This document shows, in pieces, positions 8,643-16,400 of a DNA stretch of 64,000 nucleotides. The stretch lies in the NCBI RefSeq assembly GCF_001613935.1, contig NZ_LQCI01000009.1:1-64000 (forward strand), given 5' to 3'. The notes below the pieces were generated by a model, which ran no database searches, had not been told where the DNA came from, and saw nothing but the letters and a program-made list of their open reading frames with translations. Source of the DNA: Amycolatopsis regifaucium. GTDB lineage: Bacteria > Actinomycetota > Actinomycetes > Mycobacteriales > Pseudonocardiaceae. Positions within the stretch are counted from its first letter, which is position 1. Each line of letters begins with the position of its first letter. The position numbers were made by a program, and so were the translations under genes.

Positions 8643-9839
8643 TCACCACACCACCGGCAACTCCGCCAAGGCGTACCCGACCAGCAACTGGTGAATCGGC
8701 ACCTGCTCGGCGGGCACGGCCAACCGCAGGGTGGACGGCAGCAGCCGGAGAATGCACTCAAGCGCGACCTCGGTCTCGAGCCGCGCGAACGACGCGCCGA
8801 TGCAGAAATGAGCACCATGCCCGAACGCCAGGTGCATCTTCGTATCGCGTTCGATGTCGACGGTTTCGGCGCCGGGGAAGACATCCTCGTCGTGGTTGGC
8901 CGAGCCAAGGGAGACCAGCACGGTCTCCCTGGCGCGGATGGTGACCCCGCCGAGCTCCACGTCGACGACCGCCACCCGCGGCAACGCGCCGAGGGCGTTG
9001 TGCACGTTGTAGCGCAGAAGTTCCTCGAGCGCGTTCGGAATCAGTTCGCGGTCGGTGTGCAGTCGTGCGAACAACTCCGGGCGGCGTAGCAGATTCAACA
9101 TCCCGGTCGCGATGGCGTTGGCCGTACTGCGGTGTCCGGCGGTGATCAGGAGCAGGACGAAATGGATCAGCTCGTCCTCGGACAGCTGCCCCTGCTGGTC
9201 CCGCGCGGCGATCAAGGATCCGATCACGCCGTCTTGCACGCCGTCACGCCGCATTTTCTCGATGATCACCCGAAGGTAGCGGATCAGCTCCTCGAAGGGG
9301 TCCGCGTCGCCGGCGGCTCGGGAGTTGAACAACACCGGCGTCCACACGTGCAAGGGACCGCTGTCGGCCTCCGGCACCCCCAGCAACTGGAAGACGGCGG
9401 TGGTGGCGAACGGCAACGCGAAGGTCGCCAACAGGTCCACCGGCCCGTCCTGCTGTCGCAGCTGCTTCAGCAACGTCTCGGCGGCCGTCTGCATCAACGG
9501 CCGCAACGATGCCACCCGTTGTGGTTGGAACGCCCGCGACACCAGCCGCCGGAGCTTCGTGTGCTCCGGCGGATCCATTCCCAGCAAACTGTGTGTGCTC
9601 GGGGTGAACGGTCCCAGTTTCGTCGCCCATGGCGACTCGGCCGCCGCCCGGCTGAACCGCGCGTCGCTGAGCACCGCGTGCGCATCGGCGTGCCGGGTGA
9701 CCAACCACGCCTGCCCGCCGGTGGGTAACACCACCCGCGTGATCGGCGCCTGCCGTCGTAGTTCGCCGAATTCCGGCGGCAACCGTAAGCCGTCAAAAGC
9801 GAATGGATACTCCAGTGGCTCCTTCAGCGAGGCGTCCAC
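8643..9839 (-). CDS. Cytochrome P450, bacterial class I type (398 aa)
   Basis: All P450 landmarks are present: the LLGMDPPEHTKLRRLVSRAF C-helix region (~85-104), I-helix LLLITAGHRST (~238-248), ExxR in EELLRY (~282-287), and haem loop FGHGAHFCIGASFARLE (~344-360) with the Cys thiolate. Length is typical for soluble actinobacterial P450s of the CYP107/CYP105 kind, which need a ferredoxin and reductase encoded elsewhere. The acid-alcohol pair usually written HETT or xEDT is HRST here, so the acidic residue before Thr is missing. That may mark altered oxygen activation, as in some P450s acting on carrier-bound or unusual substrates. It is divergent from the asparagine-synthetase-like gene and likely part of that cluster. 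Confidence 0.9.
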   Translation of the reverse strand: MDASLKEPLEYPFAFDGLRLPPEFGELRRQAPITRVVLPTGGQAWLVTRHADAHAVLSDARFSRAAAESPWATKLGPFTPSTHSLLGMDPPEHTKLRRLVSRAFQPQRVASLRPLMQTAAETLLKQLRQQDGPVDLLATFALPFATTAVFQLLGVPEADSGPLHVWTPVLFNSRAAGDADPFEELIRYLRVIIEKMRRDGVQDGVIGSLIAARDQQGQLSEDELIHFVLLLITAGHRSTANAIATGMLNLLRRPELFARLHTDRELIPNALEELLRYNVHNALGALPRVAVVDVELGGVTIRARETVLVSLGSANHDEDVFPGAETVDIERDTKMHLAFGHGAHFCIGASFARLETEVALECILRLLPSTLRLAVPAEQVPIHQLLVGYALAELPVVW

Positions 9840-10079
9840 GATTCCCCCTGCGATTGTTTGTTGAGGTGCAACGATAGGGACCAGCCGGTCGGAATCGGGT
9901 CGAGAACTCCTGGATTGGGTGGTCCGTCCGCTTTTCCCCGGCGGTGCGGGCCGAGAGTCGACCGGTTTTCGGCGTTGCTTCGAGCGTGGTCAGGTCAGAT
10001 CCGGATTCCGTCCACTCCCCGGGAGGCCGTCCGACGGCCCGGCATGGCGCGGGCGGCGCCGACGGCAGAAGGGCCGACC

Positions 10080-11861
10080 ATGACCGAACTCGTAGGTTAC
10101 GTCTGCTTCACCGCGGTCGTGGAGCGCGCGGTCGCCCTCCGCATGCTGGCCGCCCGGCCCGGCCCACGGCCAAGCGACGACCGATTCTGGGCAGGGCCGC
10201 ATGCGGTCATCGGGGTTCGGGGACATGCGGCCGAACCAGATTCATCGCGGGCCTTGGCGTCCGGCCGGCCCGCACGCGCGGGGCTGGTCGCCGCTTTGCT
10301 CGGCCGTTGCAGCGCCGGGCCGGGCACGGCGTCGTTCGATGATGACGCGGGATTGGTGCTCGATGCTTGCGTACGGGGAGCCGACGACCTGCCCGGCTCG
10401 CTCGATGGTGACTACGCCCTGGCGGTTTGGGACGACCATCGGGAGCACTTGACCCTTGTCCGAGACGCACTCGGCACCAGGCCCCTCTACTACTACCGCA
10501 CGCCTGACGGCGTCGTCTTCGCGTCCAGCCTGGACGCGGTCCTCAACCATCCCGCCGTGCCGGCCCGGCTGACCACCGATGGCGTGCGGCAAATGCTGGC
10601 GGGGATCGCGGTCCCGGGCGACACCCCGTACGCGGGGGTTCGGGAGGTTCGTGCGGGACACGCCCTGCGGTTCAGCCGCGACGGCGATCAGGAACGTCGG
10701 CACTGGCGGCTGGACGGCAGCGCTGGACATCCCGACGACCTGGCCACCACCGTCGGGCAGACCCGCGAACTGCTGGCACAGGCGGTCCGGCGCCGCACGA
10801 ACGGCGGCACAGTGGCCAGTTTGCTCTCCGGTGGACTGGATTCCAGTACGCTCGCCGCGCTGTACGCCCAGCAAGCGCGTGCCGCGATCGCGACCTTCGC
10901 GGTCGACTATCCCGGCTATGAGACCGGCTACCAGCCCCATATCGCCCGGCCCGCACCGGACAGCCCGTATGTGCGCGATATGGCCGCGCACATCGGCTCC
11001 CGGCACACCGACGTGATCCTGGAAGCGGCCGCTCTCACCGCCACCGATCTGTGGGACACGCTCGTGGACCTGCTCGAGGCGCCCACCATCCTCGCCGACG
11101 TCGAGCCGTCGATGTACTCGCTGTATCGACGGGTCCGTCAAGCGGCCGACGCTGTCCTAGGCGGCGAGGGCGCGGATGAGCTCTTCGGCGGCTTCCCGTG
11201 GTTCCATCATCCGCAATGGGCGCTGGCTGAGGACTTCCCCTGGACACCCACGACGGACATGGTCGTCCAGCCGCTCTTCGGTCGCGCGTTCACCGAGCTG
11301 GACGTGCCGGGCTTCCGCGCTGAGCAGTATCGCACGGCAGCCGACGAGTTCGTCGGCGATCGTCGGGATACCCGCCCGGACACCAGGATGCGGTTGGTCG
11401 TCCAGCTGTTCCTGACCCGATTCCTGCCGGAGCAGTTGGAACGAGCTCACCGATTCGGCGCCGCCATCGGCCTCGACATCCGCACCCCGTTCTGTGACCG
11501 GGCGCTGGTCGAATACGTTTTCGCGGCCCCTTGGTCGATGCAGACCTTCGATGGCCGGGAGAAGAGCCTCCTGCGGGCCGCGGCAGGCGATCTGCTCCCC
11601 GGCTCCGTGCGAGAGCGTCGCAAGTCCGGATATCCGCTCACCCGAGACGCCGGGTACGACCGGGCGTTGCGCACCGCCGTCGGCAAGCTGCACACGGATC
11701 CGGACGCGCCGGTGCGCCCTCTTGTGGACGAGGACCTCGTCCAAGCGCTGCATGCCGATCCCATGGGGCCGGACGCGCCCCGGTTGAGCCGTAATGAGAT
11801 GGAACTGGCGCTGCGCCTGAACGCCTGGCTGACGAAGAGGAATCTGCGGTTGCCGGGATGA
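10080..11861 (+). CDS. Asparagine-synthetase-like ATP-dependent amide-forming enzyme (593 aa)
   Basis: The C-terminal half holds the ATP pyrophosphatase signature LLSGGLDSSTLAAL (around residues 248-261), the Asp-rich GGEGADELFGGFPWF region (~360-375) and RTPFCDRALVEYV, as in asparagine synthetase B. The N-terminal half is a glutaminase-like fold (DGDYALAVWDDHREHLTLVRD, ASSLDAVL), but the protein starts MTELVGYVC. The catalytic Cys2 of class II amidotransferases is therefore absent and glutamine hydrolysis is not expected. The ATG at 10080 has AGAAGGG upstream; an in-frame ATG at 10044 also gives no Cys2. The enzyme may use free ammonia or, like beta-lactam synthetases and lasso cyclases, adenylate a carboxylate for attack by another amine. 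The next gene follows closely on the same strand. Confidence 0.85.
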   Translation: MTELVGYVCFTAVVERAVALRMLAARPGPRPSDDRFWAGPHAVIGVRGHAAEPDSSRALASGRPARAGLVAALLGRCSAGPGTASFDDDAGLVLDACVRGADDLPGSLDGDYALAVWDDHREHLTLVRDALGTRPLYYYRTPDGVVFASSLDAVLNHPAVPARLTTDGVRQMLAGIAVPGDTPYAGVREVRAGHALRFSRDGDQERRHWRLDGSAGHPDDLATTVGQTRELLAQAVRRRTNGGTVASLLSGGLDSSTLAALYAQQARAAIATFAVDYPGYETGYQPHIARPAPDSPYVRDMAAHIGSRHTDVILEAAALTATDLWDTLVDLLEAPTILADVEPSMYSLYRRVRQAADAVLGGEGADELFGGFPWFHHPQWALAEDFPWTPTTDMVVQPLFGRAFTELDVPGFRAEQYRTAADEFVGDRRDTRPDTRMRLVVQLFLTRFLPEQLERAHRFGAAIGLDIRTPFCDRALVEYVFAAPWSMQTFDGREKSLLRAAAGDLLPGSVRERRKSGYPLTRDAGYDRALRTAVGKLHTDPDAPVRPLVDEDLVQALHADPMGPDAPRLSRNEMELALRLNAWLTKRNLRLPG

Positions 11862-11926
11862 GACCGGCGGACCCGGCCTCCATCCGGGTTTCAGCCCGCC
11901 TCCACCAGCCGAGGAAAGGGTGTCGT

Positions 11927-12703
11927 ATGGCTGTCGTCTTGACCGGTGGTACCCGGGGGATCGGATACGCGCTCGCGCAGGCCTTCGTGGCGGCGGGTGC
12001 GCGTGTGGCGCTCTGTGGACGCGACGAGCGATCGGCGCGGGCCGCCGCGGCGAGCATCGGACCCGGCGTACTCGGGATGGCCGCAGACGTCACGCGCCGG
12101 GAAGATCTGCAGCGTCTGTGGGATCGCACAGTGGACGAGTTCGGCGTCGTGGACCACTGGGTGAACAACGCCGGCGCCGCGATGCGCCCGCAGTTGCTCT
12201 GGGAAGCCCCGTCGACGGGTATCGACGAGGTGATCACGGTCAACCTCGCCGGTTCGCTGCATGGCAGTGCGGTGGCCATCGCGGGCATGGTGAACCAGTC
12301 TCACGGATTCGTCTGGAACACCCTTGGTTTCGGCAGCAACGCCCGGGTTTCGCGGGGAATGGCGACGTATGGATGTACGAAGCGCGCCCTTGACTACCTG
12401 CATCGGGCGCTGCTGGTCGAGACGGCGCACACACCGGTACGCGTCGGGGTGGTCGATCCGGGTCTGGTGCTGACGGATCTGGTGACCGAGTCGGGTATCG
12501 CCACCGCTGACCTGCGGGGCGAGCGCCAGCGGCAGTACTACCGGGTCCTCGCGGAACCGGTGGAGGTGGTGGCACCGTGGCTGGCGGCGAAGATGCTCGC
12601 CGCCACCCGAACCGACGCGAGGGTGCTGCGTTTGACCGCGGCCAAGGCGATACGGCGCCTGACCGCCGCCTTCGTGCGGGAACGGGTACTGCCGGCGCGG
12701 TGA
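11927..12703 (+). CDS. Short-chain dehydrogenase/reductase, NOL/NYC1-like (258 aa)
   Basis: The Rossmann motif TGGTRGIG is at residues 6-13, NNAG near 83-86 and the catalytic YGCTK at 148-152. The catalytic Ser is not in the usual place 13 residues before Tyr; the stretch FVWNTLGFGSNARVSRG resembles the chlorophyll b reductase (NOL/NYC1) branch of the family. The ATG at 11927 follows GAGGAAAGGG. An ATG at 11858 overlapping the previous stop is possible but would add 23 polar residues. It is an NAD(P)H-dependent reductase or dehydrogenase of a keto or hydroxyl group, probably tailoring the product of this cluster. It converges on the second P450 gene with only 13 bp between stops. Confidence 0.85.
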   Translation: MAVVLTGGTRGIGYALAQAFVAAGARVALCGRDERSARAAAASIGPGVLGMAADVTRREDLQRLWDRTVDEFGVVDHWVNNAGAAMRPQLLWEAPSTGIDEVITVNLAGSLHGSAVAIAGMVNQSHGFVWNTLGFGSNARVSRGMATYGCTKRALDYLHRALLVETAHTPVRVGVVDPGLVLTDLVTESGIATADLRGERQRQYYRVLAEPVEVVAPWLAAKMLAATRTDARVLRLTAAKAIRRLTAAFVRERVLPAR

Positions 12704-12716
12704 ACCGGCCGCTCGC

Positions 12717-14048
12717 TCATCTGCGGACCGGGGTGAGGAAGAAGCCTTCGGGCTTGAGGGTGAGCAGTTCCCGCACACGCAGCCGGTAATCAGGCTGAGG
12801 CCGCAGGTCATAGCGACGCAGCACCATGCCAAGGACCAAAACGGCTTCGTGCAACGCGAACTGGCGGCCGATGCACGCCCGCATACCGGTGCCGAAGGGC
12901 ATGAACGCGTGTTTCGGCCGTCCCTTGACCGCCTCGGTGGAGAAATGGTCAGGGTCGAATTCGTCGGCGTCCGGCCCCCATACCGCGGGGTCCCGTTGCA
13001 GCGCGGCGGTAAGCACCACGACCCAATCACCTGCCCGCATCCGTAAGCGGTCGCCTACCACCGTGTCGACGCGCGCCTCCCGGGCGAAGGCCGGTGCAGT
13101 GGGCCACAGCCGCAACGCTTCGTCCACGATCCGGCGGACATAACGGAGTTTGGCGACCTGTTCGAAGGTGGGCTCGTCCTCACCCCACACGCTGTCCACT
13201 TCGTCCCGGGCGCGGGCCGCGACTTCCGGGTGTTCCGCCAAAAAGTACAGCGCGAAGGCCAGTGCGCCGGCGGTGGTCTCATGACCTCCGGAGAGGAAGG
13301 TGATGATCTGATGGCGGATGTTGACCTTGTCCAGGGGCGAGTTCAGCATGAGCGCCAGCATGTCGTCGTTCTCCGCACCCGAACGGGACTCGATGACCTG
13401 ATCGACCACGGAGTTCAGGTAGGCGATGTCGGCCGCGTTGCGCCGGTCTGCCCGCCACCCGGTGATGTTGCCGATCACCGGCGGGCGGAAGAGGGACCGC
13501 TGGGCGTGGATCAGCGCCCTGATCATGGCCGCGACGAAGGGATGCGGCGTAATCCGCCGGAACGAATCGAACGAGTAGCCGAAGCCGGTGCGGCCGATGA
13601 TCTCCAGGGTCGTCTTGGTCATGTCGCCGACCACGTCCGCCACCGCGCCCATGTCCCAATGCGCCAGCAGTTGCCGTGTCACATCGAGCATGGTCTCGTG
13701 ATACCGCCGCATGGCCGCCTGGCTGAAGGCCGGCCGCAGCACTTCATAGCCGAGGTGCAAATTCGGCTCGTCGTTGTAGGCGGTGAACAGCCCATCGGCC
13801 ATCATCGGGCGCAGCGCCACGATCGTCGGCGCGACGTGCTTGACGAAGCGCTCTTCGTCGACGAGCTCGGTGACCAGGTCGGCACCGGATACGAAGACGA
13901 TGTGCTGGTTGAAGATCTTGCGCACGTAGATCGGCCCGAGTTGGCGAGCCAATTTCACCGCGTGCTCGATCTGGCGGTCGGCGGAGACCCCCAGCAGGTC
14001 GCCGAGCAGCGGAAGACGCCACTTCGGATGTGGCAACGTCGTATCCAA
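12717..14048 (-). CDS. Cytochrome P450, CYP102-like haem domain without reductase (443 aa)
   Basis: Landmarks are I-helix FLSGGHETT (~260-268), ExxR in DEALRLWP (~317), the PERF-like DEFDPDHF (~372) and haem loop FMPFGTGMRACIGRQFALHE (~390-409) with its Cys. The start (LPHPKWRLPLLGDLL) and overall pattern resemble the haem domain of fatty-acid hydroxylases of the CYP102 (P450BM3) type, but the gene ends after the haem domain, so electrons must come from a separate reductase. A fatty-acid or alkyl-chain substrate is plausible by family. It is divergent from the acyltransferase gene across a 206-bp promoter region and convergent with the dehydrogenase gene. Confidence 0.9.
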   Translation of the reverse strand: MDTTLPHPKWRLPLLGDLLGVSADRQIEHAVKLARQLGPIYVRKIFNQHIVFVSGADLVTELVDEERFVKHVAPTIVALRPMMADGLFTAYNDEPNLHLGYEVLRPAFSQAAMRRYHETMLDVTRQLLAHWDMGAVADVVGDMTKTTLEIIGRTGFGYSFDSFRRITPHPFVAAMIRALIHAQRSLFRPPVIGNITGWRADRRNAADIAYLNSVVDQVIESRSGAENDDMLALMLNSPLDKVNIRHQIITFLSGGHETTAGALAFALYFLAEHPEVAARARDEVDSVWGEDEPTFEQVAKLRYVRRIVDEALRLWPTAPAFAREARVDTVVGDRLRMRAGDWVVVLTAALQRDPAVWGPDADEFDPDHFSTEAVKGRPKHAFMPFGTGMRACIGRQFALHEAVLVLGMVLRRYDLRPQPDYRLRVRELLTLKPEGFFLTPVRR

Positions 14049-14254
14049 TGCTTTGCCCCTATCGCCGGATGACCACCACGCCCGGCGCCGACCTCCCCAG
14101 CCGCGCGGGTCCCGTTCCGCAACCTAGCCACGCCTCCTCGAACCCGGGTCGAACAGGCGTTGCCCCGGACTTCAGCCGCTCTCGACCTGGCTATTCGAGA
14201 GTGGGGCGAGCCGACACGACGACAACCGCCCGGGTGCCGACGGGGGAGCCGCAA

Positions 14255-15400
14255 ATGCGCGAAGTTCGACCGATCCGTCTTCCGTCGCTGACAGGTCTGC
14301 GATTCGTCCTCGCTCTTTCCGTCCTGCTGTCCCACGCGACCTACGTCCTCATCGCCTTCGGGGGCCCGTTGCAGCAGGTCCACGGTTTCATCGAGTTGGC
14401 ATCGACCGCCGCCGTCAGCGGCTTCTTCATCCTGTCCGGCTTCGTCCTCACCTGGGTCAATACGCCCGAGGATCGCACCACCGCTTTCTGGCGCCGTCGC
14501 TTCTGGAAGATCTTTCCCAATCACACACTCGCCTGGACCTTGAGTGTGGTCCACGTCGTCGTCGCGATCGCCACCTCGGCAGCGATCACGTTGCCGGGCC
14601 ACAGCGTGCTCGCCGGAGTCACCGGCTTTTTCCTCGTGCAAAACTGGATCCCGGACGTCACCGTCTTCGCCGGTTTCAATTCCCCCGCCTGGTCGATTTC
14701 GGCCGAAGTGTTCTTCTACGCGCTATTCCCTCTCCTTGTAGTCGGCGTCAAAAAAATTCCGGTAAGCCGACTACGTCAACTCTGGGCCACCCTCGCGATC
14801 ATCGTCGTCACCTTGCCCTTGGTGGCCATGACGATCAGTGGCCCGGAAGCACCCGAACCGTACAAGTGGCTGAAGATGAACGAATACAGCCTCTGGTTCA
14901 TTTACGTCTTCCCCCCGGTCAGGCTGATGGAGTTCGCGCTCGGCATCGTCACCGCGCGCCTCATCCAGGTAGGCCGCTGGCCCACGCTGCCTCGTTGGAG
15001 CACGGCCGCCCTGCTCACCATGTCCTTCCTCGCGACTCCTCTGCTCCCCCCGCAATACCTCTTCGGAGCGGCCTGCGCCGTTCCGCTTACCCTGATCATC
15101 GCGGGTTTGGCCATCCGAGACATCGACGGCCGGTCAGGGTCGCTTACGCGACCCACCGTGGTCTTCCTCGGAGAGGCCTCCTATGCCCTCTACATCATCC
15201 ATTTCCCGGTCCTTCTGATCACCTGGCAAATGGTTGCGGACTTCATTCACACCCCGTGGGCCGCCATCTTGTTCGCGATCGTCTACATAATGATCGTGCA
15301 GGTGATATCCACGCTGGTTTACCAGTACTATGAAAGACCACTCATGCGACGATTTGCCAGGCCGAAACACCCCACCGGAAACATCTCGGGCCACAAGTAG
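14255..15400 (+). CDS. Membrane acyltransferase 3 family protein (381 aa)
   Basis: The protein begins LPSLTGLRFVLALSVLLSHA (His in the first helix, typical for the family) and has about ten transmembrane segments including SGFFILSGFVLTW and FLGEASYALYIIHFPVLL near the end. Acyltransferase 3 proteins transfer acetyl or longer acyl groups from the cytoplasmic side onto sugars or natural products. The ATG at 14255 follows GGGGGAG at seven bases. It sits at the edge of the P450/asparagine-synthetase group, where O-acylation of the product or its self-resistance form would make sense; this is inference from context. Confidence 0.87.
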   Translation: MREVRPIRLPSLTGLRFVLALSVLLSHATYVLIAFGGPLQQVHGFIELASTAAVSGFFILSGFVLTWVNTPEDRTTAFWRRRFWKIFPNHTLAWTLSVVHVVVAIATSAAITLPGHSVLAGVTGFFLVQNWIPDVTVFAGFNSPAWSISAEVFFYALFPLLVVGVKKIPVSRLRQLWATLAIIVVTLPLVAMTISGPEAPEPYKWLKMNEYSLWFIYVFPPVRLMEFALGIVTARLIQVGRWPTLPRWSTAALLTMSFLATPLLPPQYLFGAACAVPLTLIIAGLAIRDIDGRSGSLTRPTVVFLGEASYALYIIHFPVLLITWQMVADFIHTPWAAILFAIVYIMIVQVISTLVYQYYERPLMRRFARPKHPTGNISGHK

Positions 15401-15458
15401 CCGACTTCTCGCGGCCGGGGATCACAGGGGTTGATGCCGACGCTTTACTGCTAAGCCA

Positions 15459-15780
15459 TCCGTGAAGGCCTCCTTCCCTACCTTGAGAGCCAGCGTCCCG
15501 GCAAAGTCGCCGGTCAGGTGAGCCGAGACCCAAACGCCCGTTGGGGTAATGCGCGCGGCTTCGTCACTCAACCCTTTCCGCCGACCCGATCATGCTCACT
15601 CGCTACGGCCGGTGGCACGTAAGTGTCACCGCTCGTGAGGGGTGTGTGGATTCAGGGACGTTCAACGTCCCTGAATCCACACACCCCTCACCGCGAACGC
15701 GCCACCAGCCCACCAGAACAGCAGCTCTGCGACTTCGCCGGAACCCTGACCCTGACAGCAGGCAAGGAGGCCTTCACGGA
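15459..15780. repeat. Inverted repeat pair enclosing a 55-bp perfect palindrome
   Basis: The 17-base arms TCCGTGAAGGCCTCCTT (15459-15475) and its complement (15764-15780) flank the 403-bp gap between the acyltransferase gene and the convergent SUKH gene. The same arms form a tight hairpin at 50623-50671, so they belong to a dispersed family. No gene is supported in the gap. The arrangement may serve as bidirectional transcription termination. Confidence 0.75.
15636..15690. repeat. 55-bp perfect palindrome, terminator-like
   Basis: Two 27-base arms (left arm begins TGAGGGGTGTGTGG, ends GGGACGTT) surround a single C. It could form a very stable hairpin. It lies between convergent genes. Its centre, TCAACGTCCCTGA, recurs in the loop and right arm of the palindrome at 36507-36561. 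Confidence 0.85.
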
Positions 15781-15803
15781 CTTGACTTCCTCGCCAGGGT
15801 CAC

Positions 15804-16382
15804 TCAGCCAGGGTGGGAGATGTAGCGATCCCCCCAATAACCATCGAAGTTCACCGGCTTACCGGACATGTCCCAGCCGAGGATGTTGTCCTCTCCGCTA
15901 CTCACCAGCAGCTCCTGGATGACCTTCGTCATCGGCCCGGGATGAGCCTCGTGCCAGTAGTCACGGTTGTTGTAGGCGACCCCCCACTCGTCCGGGTCGG
16001 GCGAGTCGCGGATCCACCAGAACGTTCCCCCCGCACCGTTGGCCCCCCAGGGATAGAGCCCGCCCGGTTCCGGGAACAGCCGGTACGGAACGCCTTTGAG
16101 GTAGTCGAGGTCTTCGTCGCCGAAGATCTCCAGCAGCCCGATGTTGTCTCGCTTGACGTTCGCGCACTTCTCGATGCTCTCGCTGGGGTTCAAGAATTCG
16201 ATCACCTCACGAAAGCCTCCAGAGGGGAAACGAGTGAGCAACTCCTTGTAGTCGCCGGGAAGCGGTGTTCCCAGTTCGCGTTCGACGGTGGTCCAGTCCA
16301 GCTCGGGTCGGAAGTCCCCCGCTCGCCACCCGACGAGCTCGCAGATCTCCTCCACGTACGACCGTTTCGATGCGTCTGTCAT
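15804..16382 (-). CDS. SMI1/KNR4 (SUKH) family immunity protein (192 aa)
   Basis: Residues ~28-60 (LDWTTVERELGTPLPGDYKE, then LLTRFPSGGF) match the SUKH signature of a Trp/Val-Glu helix, LP-DY and a following Gly-rich turn. The C-terminal half (GLYPWGANGAGGTFWWIRD and WGVAYNNRDYWHE) is also typical of SUKH proteins. There is no signal peptide, so it acts in the cytoplasm. The family supplies immunity proteins to many polymorphic toxin systems, often against nucleases. The gene starts 18 bp after the stop of the large toxin-like gene on the same strand, the usual toxin-then-immunity order. Pairing is inferred from that order plus the nuclease-type C-terminus upstream. Confidence 0.85.
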   Translation of the reverse strand: MTDASKRSYVEEICELVGWRAGDFRPELDWTTVERELGTPLPGDYKELLTRFPSGGFREVIEFLNPSESIEKCANVKRDNIGLLEIFGDEDLDYLKGVPYRLFPEPGGLYPWGANGAGGTFWWIRDSPDPDEWGVAYNNRDYWHEAHPGPMTKVIQELLVSSGEDNILGWDMSGKPVNFDGYWGDRYISHPG

Positions 16383-16400
16383 CTCTTCTCCAGGTCGCCG

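Noticed and set aside
10080..11861. Lasso-peptide cyclase or beta-lactam synthetase
   Set aside because: No precursor peptide, RRE or leader peptidase and no carboxyethylarginine-type partner gene is found; the GGFPWF region is closer to general AsnB enzymes.
15459..15780. Possible insertion sequence or CRISPR array
   Set aside because: No transposase frame, target-site duplication or regular repeat-spacer pattern; the repeats are palindromic and single.
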